A program made the translations under genes and the position numbers. The notes beneath the pieces were generated by a model that was given only the letters and a program-made list of their open reading frames with translations, did no database searches and was not told where the DNA came from. A stretch of DNA of 64,000 bases, taken from Clostridia bacterium. Its GTDB lineage: Bacteria > Bacillota > Clostridia > TANB77 > CAG-508. The stretch is from assembly GCA_017937285.1 (NCBI GenBank), contig JAGBDU010000029.1:1-64000 (forward strand). Reading direction: 5' to 3'. Shown here one piece after another: positions 1 through 9,518 of this stretch (positions are counted from its first letter, which is position 1; each line of letters opens with the position of its first letter).

Positions 1-32
1 TATAACTAAATATATCTAATTTTGTTCACACA

Positions 33-983
33 CTATCTGGAATTTCTTTCTTGTTTTATTCGTTCTCGCCTAATATAATCTTGCACACATTGAATAATAA
101 AATCTTCAACATTTCCAGATTCTTTAACTCTACTTGGAATATATTTTTCTATTTTTTCATTGTGTATCTTTATATATTCTTTTTGATTTGGCTTTTCCTG
201 TTGCAATATTTCTTCTATTTTTTCTTCTGTTAGGTTTCCTTCTTGTTCTAATTTCTTTAATCTTATTGCTTGACTTAAAGAAGGTGTTACCTCATCAAAT
301 TCAAATATATTTTCTACAACATATTGATTTTCTTCACTTAAATATGATAATTCTACTGCTGGTCTAAAAGCTATTCTTTTGTTATCAACTTGTTCTAATA
401 ACTCTGGTATTAAATAAGTAAGTCGAATATATCTCTGTATAGTTCTTGCACTTTCTCCAACTTCTTCTCCCATTCTTTCTGCACTTTTTAACTTGTCGCC
501 CAATGGTCGCGAAGTTATATCTTCTTCTAAATCAACTCTTTTCCCCTGATGTTTCATAGCTTCAAGTTTCATTTTATATGCAAATGCTTTTTCACTAGGC
601 AATATTTCTTCTCTTTGAATATTACTATCTACCATAAGAATTGTTGCCTCATCATCAGTTAATTCTTTAACAATACATTTTATTTTATCTATTCCTGCAA
701 GTTCACACGCTCTTTTTCTTCTATGTCCAGAAATCATTTGATAATTTCCTTCTCCTCGTTTTCTTACTATAACAGGTAATAAAACTCCATGTTCTTTTAC
801 ACTTTTAACCATTTCTTCCATTTTATCATCATCTATAACTCTAAAAGGGTGGTCTGGAAATTCTCCTATTTTATATAGTTCTATTTCCTTTACCTCATCA
901 ACAACTGGATTATCTCTTTGTTCTTGACTTGTGAATAAATCATCTAACTTTGGAAGTACCATCTTTTTGTCTTGTTCTTTCAT
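33..983 (-). CDS. parB: ParB-family partition protein, mobile-element type
   Basis: The 316-residue protein should bind a centromere-like site and work with the ParA ATPase encoded just upstream. The CTP-binding ParB fold lies at about residues 33-125, with GHRRKRACELAG standing for the usual GERRxRA box. A helix-turn-helix follows at about 165-200 (GEEVGESARTIQRYIRLTYL). The start is supported by AAAGGAGG nine bases upstream. It overlaps the end of parA by 44 bases in another frame, so the two are translationally linked. The wording of the protein (PFRV, SVKEHGVL) resembles ParB of Tn1549-like conjugative elements and plasmids rather than chromosomal Spo0J, and no rsmG lies nearby. The mobile-element assignment is from memory of the family. 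Confidence 0.88.
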   Translation of the reverse strand: MKEQDKKMVLPKLDDLFTSQEQRDNPVVDEVKEIELYKIGEFPDHPFRVIDDDKMEEMVKSVKEHGVLLPVIVRKRGEGNYQMISGHRRKRACELAGIDKIKCIVKELTDDEATILMVDSNIQREEILPSEKAFAYKMKLEAMKHQGKRVDLEEDITSRPLGDKLKSAERMGEEVGESARTIQRYIRLTYLIPELLEQVDNKRIAFRPAVELSYLSEENQYVVENIFEFDEVTPSLSQAIRLKKLEQEGNLTEEKIEEILQQEKPNQKEYIKIHNEKIEKYIPSRVKESGNVEDFIIQCVQDYIRRERIKQERNSR

Positions 984-1765
984 TTTCTAATACCTCCTTT
1001 GCTAAATTATTGTATGCGTTTGCAACAGGACTATTTTTATCAAATTCAAATATACTCTTTCCTGTTGATGTTGATTTTGCAGTATTTATTGCTTTTGGTA
1101 TTTCAGCACCATATATTTTCACATATTGTCCATAATTGTCGATTAAAGTATCTCTTACATCTTTTGATAAATTTGTTCTTTTATCTACTAATGTAAGTAA
1201 TACTCCACCTATTTTCAAATTTGGATTTATTTGTTTCTGCACTCTCGTAACTGTCTTTAATAAATGTCCCATTCCTTTTGCAGCCAGATATTCTCCCTGT
1301 ACTGGAATTATTATCTTATCACTACAAGCCAGAGCATTTATTGTTATCATTCCAAGAGATGGCATACAATCTATCAATACATAATCATAGTTATCTTTAA
1401 TACCTCTTATAGAATTTTTAAGCGTGAACTCTCTGCTCATTGCATTAACTAATGAAAACTCTATTGCTGATAAATCTAAATTTGCAGGAATTAAATCTAC
1501 TCCTTCTTTATGATGAAGAATAGCATTTTCTGCATTTATTTCATTATCACATATAGTATCAGACATTAATGTTCCAATAGTATTCTGCAATTCATCTTGA
1601 TTATAGTAACCCATACAAGTAGTTAAATCTCCGTTGTGGATCTGCATCAATTAGTAATACTCTTTTTCCTTGTTTACTAAGTGCAACTCCTAAACTAAAT
1701 GTAGTTGTTGTTTTTCCAACTCCACCTTTTTGATTTGCTATTGCAATTATCTGACACTTTCCCAT
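940..1765 (-). CDS. parA: ParA-family ATPase, read through a +1 frameshift at CGGA
   Basis: This is a deviant Walker ATPase ([10 protein letters not shown] at about residues 11-20, LLIDADPQ at about 38-45, then [19 protein letters not shown]) that drives segregation with ParB. The coding sequence lies in two frames. Frame one runs from ATG 1765 (AAAGGAG five bases upstream) to DADPQ and then meets CGG at 1633-1631. The rest ([12 protein letters not shown] onward) is in the +1 frame. Skipping one C gives DADPQ-G-DLTT, exactly the family consensus, and a protein of about 274 residues, which is normal for the family. Without the shift the product ends about ten codons later. No other damage is visible, so it does not look like a decayed pseudogene. 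An assembly error is possible but is made unlikely by three identical cases in this window. Confidence 0.85.
1630..1633 (-). other. CGGA +1 frameshift site in parA
   Basis: The codons read GAT CCA CAA CGG AGA in frame zero and GAT CCA CAA (C) GGA GAT in the working frame. The glycine from GGA matches the invariant Gly after DPQ in ParA proteins. Confidence 0.8.
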
Positions 1766-1786
1766 TCTTGCTCCTTTCCTCAAAAA

Positions 1787-1801
1787 AAGAGCTAACTCTT
1801 A
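1787..1801 (-). terminator. Small hairpin with T-run between orf207 and parA
   Basis: On the minus strand AAGAG-TTAG-CTCTT is followed by a run of T. It sits inside two direct copies of agctaactctt (about 1790-1814). It is a short, weak terminator just ahead of the parA ribosome binding site and may act as an attenuator between orf207 and parAB. Confidence 0.45.
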
Positions 1802-1825
1802 AAAGCTAACTCTTGTCTTTAATAT

Positions 1826-2449
1826 TTATTCCTCTGTTATTTCTTTATCATCTTGTAAATGAGTAGAAACATATATAAACTCCTCATCATCTGCTAATTT
1901 ACCAAATAAATTGTTAAGTCCTGCAATAAAAGGTTTTATATCTTCTTGAACATTATAACTATATGAATAATTCAAATAGTATTCATTTAAATTATCATAT
2001 AAAGGTACAATATTTACTAATCCTGGTCTTATCTTTTTTCTTAATATTACCCAATTAGGTATATCGTCTTTTATAATATTAACAATTTTATCTTCAGAAA
2101 TTAACATTCTCATAATTCCATTCATTATATCTGAAAAGTCTTTTTCTTCATCACAAAATATTTTATTCATCATAGCACTCATTGACCTTACAAAATCTGA
2201 TAAGTAATCATCTTTTATACAAGCAAAGCAATCAGTTTCTATTTCATCTAAATACCCTATTGCTGTTAAACACTCATAATAATTTGATGCCATAATATAA
2301 TAAAATTGTTCAAATTCTTTCTTTAAGTTTCTTGAGTTCATCTTCTTTATATAAATACCTGTCTCCTTTCTTATAATCTCTTTAATCTTTTCTGTTTCTT
2401 TTTTAATTTTTTCGTTATTTTTTGGTTTGTTTTTTTCATTTTTTTTCAT
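1826..2449 (-). CDS. Hypothetical protein, 207 aa, upstream of parAB
   Basis: I do not recognise this protein. The first 35 residues are almost entirely Lys, Asn and Glu, predicted as a charged, possibly coiled segment. The remainder is an acidic, helical-looking domain with several Tyr and no visible catalytic motif, and there is no signal peptide or membrane segment. A strong GGAAGGAG lies ahead of the ATG. It lies directly upstream of parA on the same strand, so it could be an accessory of the partition module or mobile element. It continues the codon style of its neighbours. Confidence 0.6.
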   Translation of the reverse strand: MKKNEKNKPKNNEKIKKETEKIKEIIRKETGIYIKKMNSRNLKKEFEQFYYIMASNYYECLTAIGYLDEIETDCFACIKDDYLSDFVRSMSAMMNKIFCDEEKDFSDIMNGIMRMLISEDKIVNIIKDDIPNWVILRKKIRPGLVNIVPLYDNLNEYYLNYSYSYNVQEDIKPFIAGLNNLFGKLADDEEFIYVSTHLQDDKEITEE

Positions 2450-2483
2450 TTTCTTTTTACTCCTTCCTTTTTGAAGGCAAAAT

Positions 2484-2512
2484 AAAAAATCTAATATTTC
2501 TATTAGATTTCT
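2484..2512 (-). terminator. Terminator after queH
   Basis: On the minus strand AAATCTAATA-GAAA-TATTAGATTT is followed by TTTATTTT. It lies about 40 bases past the queH-GNAT stop codon. Confidence 0.75.
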
Positions 2513-2549
2513 TATATATGTTAGATATTATTTCAATAACTATAATATT

Positions 2550-3584
2550 TTATTTTTTCTTTAAATCTTTTGAATAATATATTAAATCAGTACAAGTTAG
2601 TTCTCCATCTTTTACTTCTTCTTTATAATTATCTATAAAGAAGTTCTTAATTGTTTTTTCGTATTTATCAAATCCCTGCTTAACATAGAAAGGAATATTA
2701 TTCTCTGTTGTTCCTACCAACATTCTGTCATATTTTTGTTTATAATTACCACATAATGATTTTAAAAGTGTTTTTGCATAACCTTTATTTCTGTAATTTT
2801 CTTTTGTAACTATGTTCTTTAACTCTAATGTTTTTCTATCAATGTGCAAAATAACTGCAATAGAAATTAGCTCATCTTCTTTTTTTAATGCATATACATC
2901 AGAATCGTTCAAATACTTATGTATCATGTCTTTTGAAGGATCTGCCTCTAAAAGTAAGTCTATATAATCTTCTTTATTTTCTATTTTTTTAACCTGCATT
3001 CTAGGTTCTTTTGGTATCTCGTAACCATTGGTATTACTGGTTTGTATAGGATTGCGGTTATAATATCTCATCTCCTCTGAAAAAATACATCCGCAATATT
3101 TTTGCATATACAAGCCTAGCTCTCTTGCTTTTGCTTGTCCTTCTCTAAATCCTATTCTAAAATCTCTATATAAAAAGTTTAATCCATATTTATTTGCAAT
3201 TTCTTCACATATTTTTGCTAACTCCTCATGTTTTTGATATGGACTAACTAGTAATGTTGTTGTTATTGCATCATATCCATTTTCTTTTGCATATTTTGCT
3301 GTTTGCTCTATTCTTACTTTATAACAATAATTTACGCATCTGTTTTGTAAATCTCCAATTACATTTTTGCAAAATTCATCTAAGCCATAATCTTCTTTAA
3401 ATATAGCTTTTACATTAATAGATTCCGCATATTCTTTTAAACAATCTCTTCTCGATTTGTATTCCATATATGGATGTATATTTGGATTATACCAATATAA
3501 TGTTGGCTCTATTCCTTCTGACCTAAGTTCATCTATACAATACACACTACATGGTGCACAACAAGTATGCATTAACAATTTCAT
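2550..3584 (-). CDS. queH: Epoxyqueuosine reductase QueH fused to a GNAT acetyltransferase
   Basis: Residues 1-180 form QueH (DUF208), which reduces epoxyqueuosine to queuosine in tRNA. The metal-binding cysteines are visible: HTCCAPC at residues 6-12, NRCVNYCY near 83-90 and YCGC near 163-166. Residues about 200-340 form a GNAT domain with the acetyl-CoA loop ENYRNKGYAKTLL near 262-274. QueH alone is about 180-230 residues, so the length itself shows the fusion. The linker is short and open. The gene is monocistronic with its own terminator. The acceptor of the acetyl group is unknown; a tRNA or small-molecule target is speculation. Confidence 0.85.
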   Translation of the reverse strand: MKLLMHTCCAPCSVYCIDELRSEGIEPTLYWYNPNIHPYMEYKSRRDCLKEYAESINVKAIFKEDYGLDEFCKNVIGDLQNRCVNYCYKVRIEQTAKYAKENGYDAITTTLLVSPYQKHEELAKICEEIANKYGLNFLYRDFRIGFREGQAKARELGLYMQKYCGCIFSEEMRYYNRNPIQTSNTNGYEIPKEPRMQVKKIENKEDYIDLLLEADPSKDMIHKYLNDSDVYALKKEDELISIAVILHIDRKTLELKNIVTKENYRNKGYAKTLLKSLCGNYKQKYDRMLVGTTENNIPFYVKQGFDKYEKTIKNFFIDNYKEEVKDGELTCTDLIYYSKDLKKK

Positions 3585-3658
3585 AAAATTACTCCTTTCA
3601 TATATATCAACTACTAAAGACGGCTAATTATAAACAAACCATTGGCAAATCATAACGA

Positions 3659-4594
3659 TTAATCTATATTTATCTTCTTTTCAATTATATACTGTGGTCT
3701 TTGCCTACTTTCATCATAAATCCTTGCAATATACTCAGACATTATCCATATAGATAATAATTGAACTCCACTAAATAATGTAATTGCAACCATAATTGAC
3801 GTCCATCCTGGTGCTAATTCATTTAACTTAAATATATAAGAAATTATAGAATATATCAATACTAAAATTGATAATATTATGGCTATCAACCCTAGATATC
3901 CAACTAATTTTAAAGGCTTAGTTGAAAAATTTATTATCCCATCTGAAGCTAATTTTAGCATTTTCTTTAGTGGATATTTTGTTTTTCCAGCAACTCTTTC
4001 TTTTCTCTCATATTCATATGGAATTTGTTTATATCCAACCCAACTAAACAAACCTCTTAAAAATTTATTATGTTCAGGTAATTGGTTAATAACATCAACA
4101 ACCTTTTTATCAACTAATCTAAAATCTCCTGTATCTTTAGGAATTTCTACATCTGACAAAGCATCTAAAGTTTTATAAAACATTTTGGCAGTAAATAATT
4201 TAAAAGCTGACTCACCTGCTCTTTTTTTCCTTTTACCATAAATTACATCATTACCTTTTTCCCATAACTTAATCATATCAGGAATCACTTCAGGTGGATC
4301 TTGTAAATCAGCATCAATTATTACGATTGCATCACCAGTTACAAATTTAAGACCTGCTGTTACAGCACATTGATGTCCAAAATTTCTAGTAAAAGATATT
4401 ACTTTTACACGATTATCTTTAGATGCAATATCTTCTAATATAGGTAATGTTTTATCTTTACTACCATCATTTATACAAACAATTTCATAATCATAATCTT
4501 CTAAACTTTTTAAAACTTCAGTTATTTTTAAATAACATTTTTCTACAACTTCTTCTTCATAGTACATAGGAATTACTAAAGATATTTTTTTCAA
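3659..4594 (-). CDS. Family 2 glycosyltransferase with two C-terminal TM helices (GtrB/DPM1-like)
   Basis: The 311-residue protein is a GT-A enzyme that likely transfers a sugar from a nucleotide donor to undecaprenyl phosphate. The N-terminal fold has VIPMYYEEEVV at the start, NDGSKD, and the metal-binding IIDADLQDPP near residue 95. Two membrane helices occupy about 230-300. I chose the TTG start at 4594 because GGGAGG lies nine bases upstream and the protein then begins directly at the family's first strand. The longer reading from 4630 has no comparable site. The neighbouring GT-C gene upstream (4766-6256) would use the lipid-linked sugar, so the pair suggests cell-wall or polymer glycosylation. 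Confidence 0.85.
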   Translation of the reverse strand: MKKISLVIPMYYEEEVVEKCYLKITEVLKSLEDYDYEIVCINDGSKDKTLPILEDIASKDNRVKVISFTRNFGHQCAVTAGLKFVTGDAIVIIDADLQDPPEVIPDMIKLWEKGNDVIYGKRKKRAGESAFKLFTAKMFYKTLDALSDVEIPKDTGDFRLVDKKVVDVINQLPEHNKFLRGLFSWVGYKQIPYEYERKERVAGKTKYPLKKMLKLASDGIINFSTKPLKLVGYLGLIAIILSILVLIYSIISYIFKLNELAPGWTSIMVAITLFSGVQLLSIWIMSEYIARIYDESRQRPQYIIEKKINID

Positions 4595-4648
4595 CTCAAA
4601 CAACCTCCCAAATATATTTATAATTATCAATCAAAGCATATATTAATT

Positions 4649-4765
4649 TTAAAAAGTTACCACCATATGACTGTTAAACTCTTTAATATCCACCAACTTA
4701 TAATCAACATCAAGCTTTCTTTTATATTCAACAAATTCCTCTATATCTCCTTCACCTTTTAAAAT
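4649..4765 (-). pseudogene. In-frame open extension beyond the TAG stop of the GT-C gene
   Basis: Directly after the TAG at 4768-4766 the same frame stays open for 38 codons to TAA at 4651-4649. The peptide (starting ILKGEGDIEEFVEYKRK) has protein-like composition. It has no ATG near its beginning. It may be the old C-terminus of the membrane glycosyltransferase cut off by a nonsense mutation, a remnant of a deleted gene, or chance. Confidence 0.35.
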
Positions 4766-6256
4766 CTAATCTTCAATTATATTTTCATATACATCATAAA
4801 TTCCCACAGTTTCAATGTATTTCAAATTTTCTTTTATATAAGCTCTTACCTCTTCTGGATTTTGCCAATTTCTAGTATAATTATCATTTAAAATTAAATA
4901 TTTAGCATCTTCATTTTTTATTTGGTCTATTTGTGTTTCTTCTCCTCCTCTTCCAAAATTTCCTTTATTGAACATATCATAGTTTTTATTATATTTATTT
5001 ATTGGAATCATATATATTGCTGCTGATGAGTCTAATATATATACTTTTTTATCTGACGAATTTATATAATTATCTATCTCTTTTATAGAATCGTTTAAAT
5101 TTTCTGATACATATATATTTTTAAAATGGTTTATGCCCTTATATTTACTTAATATACCTAGGGTTTCTGAATTTTTAAATTCTACATATGTAGTACATAA
5201 TATAACCCATACTAAAGAAATAATTTCTATAAATTCTAATACATATTTACCCGATACTTTAATATATTTATTTGCAATTAAGTTTATAAAATATATTAGT
5301 AATATAAATGTAGGTATTGCACCTATTAAAAAATGAATATTATCGGAAATTGGATATGCTATTGCAAAAATTGGTAAACTATATGCATTTAATAATAAGA
5401 ATATTCTGTTTTCTTTTTTTAAACATTTCATTATTATATTTACTATTGTAGAAAATATTAATATTATTGGTACACAAGTACTTAATATTTGTATTACTAA
5501 ATTTTGTGATTGAATTAATGATTTGTATGAAATTCTATTTGAAAATGTTTTTATTCCAAATACACAATAATCTAAAAAGTCATAAAAGGCTTTATTGTAT
5601 AATAAATATATTACAAATATCATAATAGGAATGATTATTCCTATTATTCTAAATAATATAATTTTCAAATATTTTTTTATATCAGATTTATTTTTTATAA
5701 AGAATAACTGATTTATAACTATAATAAAGCAAATTAACAAACCAATCGATTGTTTTGTGCAAAATGCTAGTCCACCTAGCAAACCAATAAATATTTGATT
5801 TTTCATCGTGATTTTTTCTTTTTTTATATTTTTTACTTCTAGTAATATTATTATTAACCCTATTGCCAACACAAAAAAATTATAGTCTAAACAGAAGTAA
5901 TCTTTTAGTAGAAATATAATTATTAATACTAAAACACCTGCAATTTGCTTTGGAATATCAACTTTTTTGCAAATTTTATATACTAATATTAAATTTACTG
6001 TTGCAAGTATTGTGGCTAATATTCTTGTTACAAACATTTCTGAACCAAATATTTTTAAGAATATTGCTGTTATAAAACTTAACAACGGTGTTGTTATCAT
6101 GCTAATATCTTTATATGGAATAAGTCCTATTGATATACATCTAGCAATATTAAAATTCCATACCTCATCTAAATCTGATAATGGTTTTACAAGTATATAT
6201 GTTAAAATCGTTATAAAAATGCCTGCCCAAAATATTACATTTTTTAATTTTTTCAT
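4766..6256 (-). CDS. Polytopic membrane glycosyltransferase (GT39/ArnT-like GT-C)
   Basis: The protein is about 496 residues with roughly ten to twelve membrane helices. Acidic residues lie in the first outer loop (PLSDLDEVWNFNIARC), the usual place for the GT-C catalytic Asp/Glu. The C-terminus is a short soluble tail (EEVRAYIKENLKYIETVGIYDVYEN) typical of the superfamily. The ATG at 6256 is preferred over the one at 6268 because GGAG is correctly spaced before it. It probably uses a polyprenyl-linked sugar made by the adjacent GT2 enzyme. The acceptor is unknown. Confidence 0.75.
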   Translation of the reverse strand: MKKLKNVIFWAGIFITILTYILVKPLSDLDEVWNFNIARCISIGLIPYKDISMITTPLLSFITAIFLKIFGSEMFVTRILATILATVNLILVYKICKKVDIPKQIAGVLVLIIIFLLKDYFCLDYNFFVLAIGLIIILLEVKNIKKEKITMKNQIFIGLLGGLAFCTKQSIGLLICFIIVINQLFFIKNKSDIKKYLKIILFRIIGIIIPIMIFVIYLLYNKAFYDFLDYCVFGIKTFSNRISYKSLIQSQNLVIQILSTCVPIILIFSTIVNIIMKCLKKENRIFLLLNAYSLPIFAIAYPISDNIHFLIGAIPTFILLIYFINLIANKYIKVSGKYVLEFIEIISLVWVILCTTYVEFKNSETLGILSKYKGINHFKNIYVSENLNDSIKEIDNYINSSDKKVYILDSSAAIYMIPINKYNKNYDMFNKGNFGRGGEETQIDQIKNEDAKYLILNDNYTRNWQNPEEVRAYIKENLKYIETVGIYDVYENIIED

Positions 6257-6280
6257 ATTTAACTCCATTCTAAAAAAATA

Positions 6281-7282
6281 TTATTTCATTTCGTATCCCA
6301 TATGTGCATATGCTGCAGGAAGTGGAATTCTTCCTCTAGGTGTTCTTGAAATAAATCCTATTTGTATTAAATATGGCTCATATACATCTTCAATAGTATC
6401 TACTTCTTCACCTACTGTTGTTGCTAAAGCATCTATTCCAACTGGTCTTCCACCATATTTTTCTATCATTGTTTCTAGTATTTTTCTATCTATATCATCT
6501 AACCCTATTTCATCTATTTCTAATCTATTTAACGCCACTTTTGTAAGTTTTATATCAATATTATTATTAGATAATACTGCTGCATAATCTCTTACTCTTT
6601 TTAAAAGTCTATTTGCAATTCTAGGTGTTCCTCTTGATCTTCTTGCAATTTCTTCTGCAGATTTTTCATCTATATCTACATCTAATATTTTTGCAGTTCT
6701 TTTTACGATTGATTTTAAATCATTTATATCATATAGCTCTAATCTACTTACAATTCCAAATCTATCTCTTAGTGGTGTAGATAATGAACCTGCTTTTGTT
6801 GTAGCTCCTATTAATGTGAATTTTGGTAAATCTATTCTTATAGATTTTGAAGTCGGTCCTTTTCCTATTACTATATCTAATGTAAAATCTTCTAATGCAG
6901 GATATAATATTTCTTCTACATTTTTATTTAATCTATGTATTTCATCTATAAATAAAACATCAAATTCAGATAAATTTGTAAGTAAAGCTGCAAGGTCTCC
7001 TGCTTTTTCTATTGCGGGACCAGAAGTAATTTTTATGTTTGAATTCATTTCATTTGCAATAATATTTGCAAGTGTTGTTTTTCCAAGTCCTGGAGGACCA
7101 TATAGTAAAACATGATCTAATGCTTCTTCCCTTTTTTTAGCTGCTTCTATATAAATTTTCATATTTTCCTTTACTTTTGATTGTCCTATATATTCTTCTA
7201 AAACTTTGGGTCTTATTGATGTTTCTAAATTTTCTTCTATAGAATTTTCTAGCTCTGGGTTCATTAATTTATTACTATCCAT
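6281..7282 (-). CDS. ruvB: Holliday junction branch-migration ATPase RuvB
   Basis: The motor subunit drives branch migration with RuvA at Holliday junctions. Walker A ([14 protein letters not shown]), Walker B ([11 protein letters not shown]), sensor I (LIGATTKAG), the arginine-finger region (TPLRDRFG) and the C-terminal winged helix ([17 protein letters not shown], ending [16 protein letters not shown]) are all present in order. The ATG at 7282 gives 333 residues; the TTG at 7294 sits too close to the AAAGG. ruvA, the usual partner, is not beside it. Confidence 0.96.
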   Translation of the reverse strand: MDSNKLMNPELENSIEENLETSIRPKVLEEYIGQSKVKENMKIYIEAAKKREEALDHVLLYGPPGLGKTTLANIIANEMNSNIKITSGPAIEKAGDLAALLTNLSEFDVLFIDEIHRLNKNVEEILYPALEDFTLDIVIGKGPTSKSIRIDLPKFTLIGATTKAGSLSTPLRDRFGIVSRLELYDINDLKSIVKRTAKILDVDIDEKSAEEIARRSRGTPRIANRLLKRVRDYAAVLSNNNIDIKLTKVALNRLEIDEIGLDDIDRKILETMIEKYGGRPVGIDALATTVGEEVDTIEDVYEPYLIQIGFISRTPRGRIPLPAAYAHMGYEMK

Positions 7283-7338
7283 ATAAAAATTCAATCCTTT
7301 CTAAATATTCAGTATCTACAAAATATTTTTTTACTTGT

Positions 7339-7412
7339 TACAGTTCAGTGCAAAGAATATGCCGTTCCAAAGGAATTATATTATAAAAAATTCCTTTTCC
7401 ACTACTCTATAT
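7339..7412. repeat. Dispersed hairpin repeat, copy 1 (most compact)
   Basis: It begins acagttcagtg, continues with gccgttccaaaggaatt, has an AT core atattataaa, and returns as aaattccttttccactactct. The arms ggaatt and aattcc pair around the AT core. Related sequences occur at 15560, 21883, 24652, 35259, 54784 and 63044. Confidence 0.7.
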
Positions 7413-7414
7413 AT

Positions 7415-9307
7415 TTACTTTAATAAGTTATTAAGTACAATGGAATTTGAAATTGTTAGCTCTTGCTCCATACTATTAATATAATAATCTAATTTTTCTT
7501 TTTCCTTATAATCAATAATATTTATATCAATTTTTTCTCCATTTGCTCTACTGTACCAATCTCCATTATAGTAATATTCATTAGTAACTACTATTCCATT
7601 ATTCAAACATGCAAAGTCTTTATTTCCAAAAATATTAGTTCCTAAAGATAAACCATCTTCTAATCCACATATATAACAAAGAGTAGGTTTTATATCTAAT
7701 TTACTAACTACTTTTGTTATTTCCATTTTATCTACACCAGGAATTTTTATTCCGCACACTACATTAGCATAATTTATTTCTGTTTCTACAATATTATATT
7801 CGTGGTCATTTTCTTTAATAAATTCTAACATTTCTTCATTGTACATTTGCACCCCATAATGATCTCCAAAAACAAGTATTACTGTATCATCATATAAACC
7901 TGCATCTTTTAGTTCGTCTATAAAAATTCCAAATGCGTAATCTGCATAATTTATTGCTTCTAAATAATCTCCAAAATATGTATTCTTATATTTTCCAACA
8001 TTAATTGATACTCTATCATATTTATTTTCTAATCCTGGCAAATCAAAAGCATTATGAGATGAAGCTGACACTATATTAACAAAAAAAGGTGTTTGCGCAT
8101 CACTTAATTTTTTCACGGCTTGCTTATATAATGTTTCATCTGATAACCAACCATTTATAAGTTCACTATCTTCATCAAAACTATCTATAAAATCTAATTC
8201 ATCTACCTGTAATAATCTATATACATTTTTTCTGTTCCAAAAAGCTCCATCATTTCCATGCATATATATGTTGTAATAATCAGATTTTTTATACATATCA
8301 AATATATCTTCATATTTATTATTACTATATTGTGCAAAAGCCATTCCATTTTCTAATGGATATAATGATGATATTACCGAGTGCTCTGAATCTGCTGTTG
8401 TAGAATAACTTTGACTCATCATATTATTAATTTTTATATTTTCATTAATAAATTTATTTAAATTTGGCGTTATTTCTTTTCCATTTATAGTTTTATTTAA
8501 TAAATAATTTTGAAAAGACTCTAACTGTAATAAAATTACATTTTTTCCTTCAGCTATACCAAATAAATTATATACATCATTTTCATATTTTGTGTTATAT
8601 TCATTTTTTAAATTATCATATGCAGTTAAAACATCTTGTTTATTAGTATATTTTGCTGTTTTTCTTAGATTCATATTACTTTGAACATCTAAATAATGAA
8701 ATGTATATAATGTTCCTTTTTCCAATTGCATTTTTTTATTATATTTATAACTTTGAGCTTCGACTACATAAATTTGTATTGTTGAAGTAAAAATTGCTAC
8801 CATAATTGTTGTATAAATTACAGCTGATTTCCAATTACGTTCTTTTATTTTTTCAATTTTGATAAATTTTGTTATTAATAATATTATAACTAGAAATATA
8901 TCTATAAAATATAAAATTTGTGAAATACTTAATAGATCTTTTATTGCTGTTGCTATTTGTTCTGAATATTGAATATTGCTAATTTGTGATACAGATATTA
9001 AACTTGTTGAATAATTATAATATAAATTATCAGCAAACATTAAACTACTAAAAAATATATTTACTATAAAAGCTAAAACAAATCTTAATTTATTTCTAAA
9101 TATAAATAAAAATGTAACTACAAACATTGAAAATATAAATGTTTTTGCTATTATATCAATTTCTACTGCCTCTGCTTGATATATTGTTTCTTTATAAAAA
9201 AGCACCATTTTAAAAAATAACAATATTCCTGTAAAAATTATAATTAGTTCAGAGTTTACCATTTTATTAATACATTTTTTTAGCACATTTATTATATCAT
9301 TTTTCAT
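7415..9307 (-). CDS. ltaS: Lipoteichoic acid synthase-like phosphoglycerol transferase
   Basis: This is an LtaS/sulfatase-family membrane enzyme that polymerises glycerol phosphate from phosphatidylglycerol outside the cell. About five membrane helices fill residues 1-190. The extracellular sulfatase domain starts near 255 (NVILLQLESFQ, metal-binding Glu). It carries the nucleophile Thr in YSTTADSEHS near residue 305, and the metal ligands in ILVFGDHYGVQM (Asp-His) near 480. The size of about 630 residues is usual. The ATG at 9307 is preferred because AGGAG lies eleven bases ahead, inside the longer reading. It is flanked by dispersed repeats, so it is probably monocistronic. Confidence 0.87.
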   Translation of the reverse strand: MKNDIINVLKKCINKMVNSELIIIFTGILLFFKMVLFYKETIYQAEAVEIDIIAKTFIFSMFVVTFLFIFRNKLRFVLAFIVNIFFSSLMFADNLYYNYSTSLISVSQISNIQYSEQIATAIKDLLSISQILYFIDIFLVIILLITKFIKIEKIKERNWKSAVIYTTIMVAIFTSTIQIYVVEAQSYKYNKKMQLEKGTLYTFHYLDVQSNMNLRKTAKYTNKQDVLTAYDNLKNEYNTKYENDVYNLFGIAEGKNVILLQLESFQNYLLNKTINGKEITPNLNKFINENIKINNMMSQSYSTTADSEHSVISSLYPLENGMAFAQYSNNKYEDIFDMYKKSDYYNIYMHGNDGAFWNRKNVYRLLQVDELDFIDSFDEDSELINGWLSDETLYKQAVKKLSDAQTPFFVNIVSASSHNAFDLPGLENKYDRVSINVGKYKNTYFGDYLEAINYADYAFGIFIDELKDAGLYDDTVILVFGDHYGVQMYNEEMLEFIKENDHEYNIVETEINYANVVCGIKIPGVDKMEITKVVSKLDIKPTLCYICGLEDGLSLGTNIFGNKDFACLNNGIVVTNEYYYNGDWYSRANGEKIDINIIDYKEKEKLDYYINSMEQELTISNSIVLNNLLK

Positions 9308-9362
9308 TATATATTTTTCTCCTATCATTTATTTTTGGCATATGGTAATTTTGCACTATTAA

Positions 9363-9400
9363 CACTCACTTTTTAAGTAGTGAAAAAGGGTTCATTATTA
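9363..9400. repeat. Degenerate half copy of the dispersed repeat
   Basis: The stretch cactttttaagtagtgaaaa resembles the right arm of the family (acttttttagagcagtgtaaaa). No intact core is visible. Confidence 0.3.
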
Positions 9401-9518
9401 TCTGTAAATTGTAACAGTAATTTTGTACGCACTCTTATAGCTCTTTTTATACAATTAATAATAGTGAAAGTATTCTGCATTTTTCAAAATGGAAAAATAA
9501 AAGTGTCCTCAAATTCCC

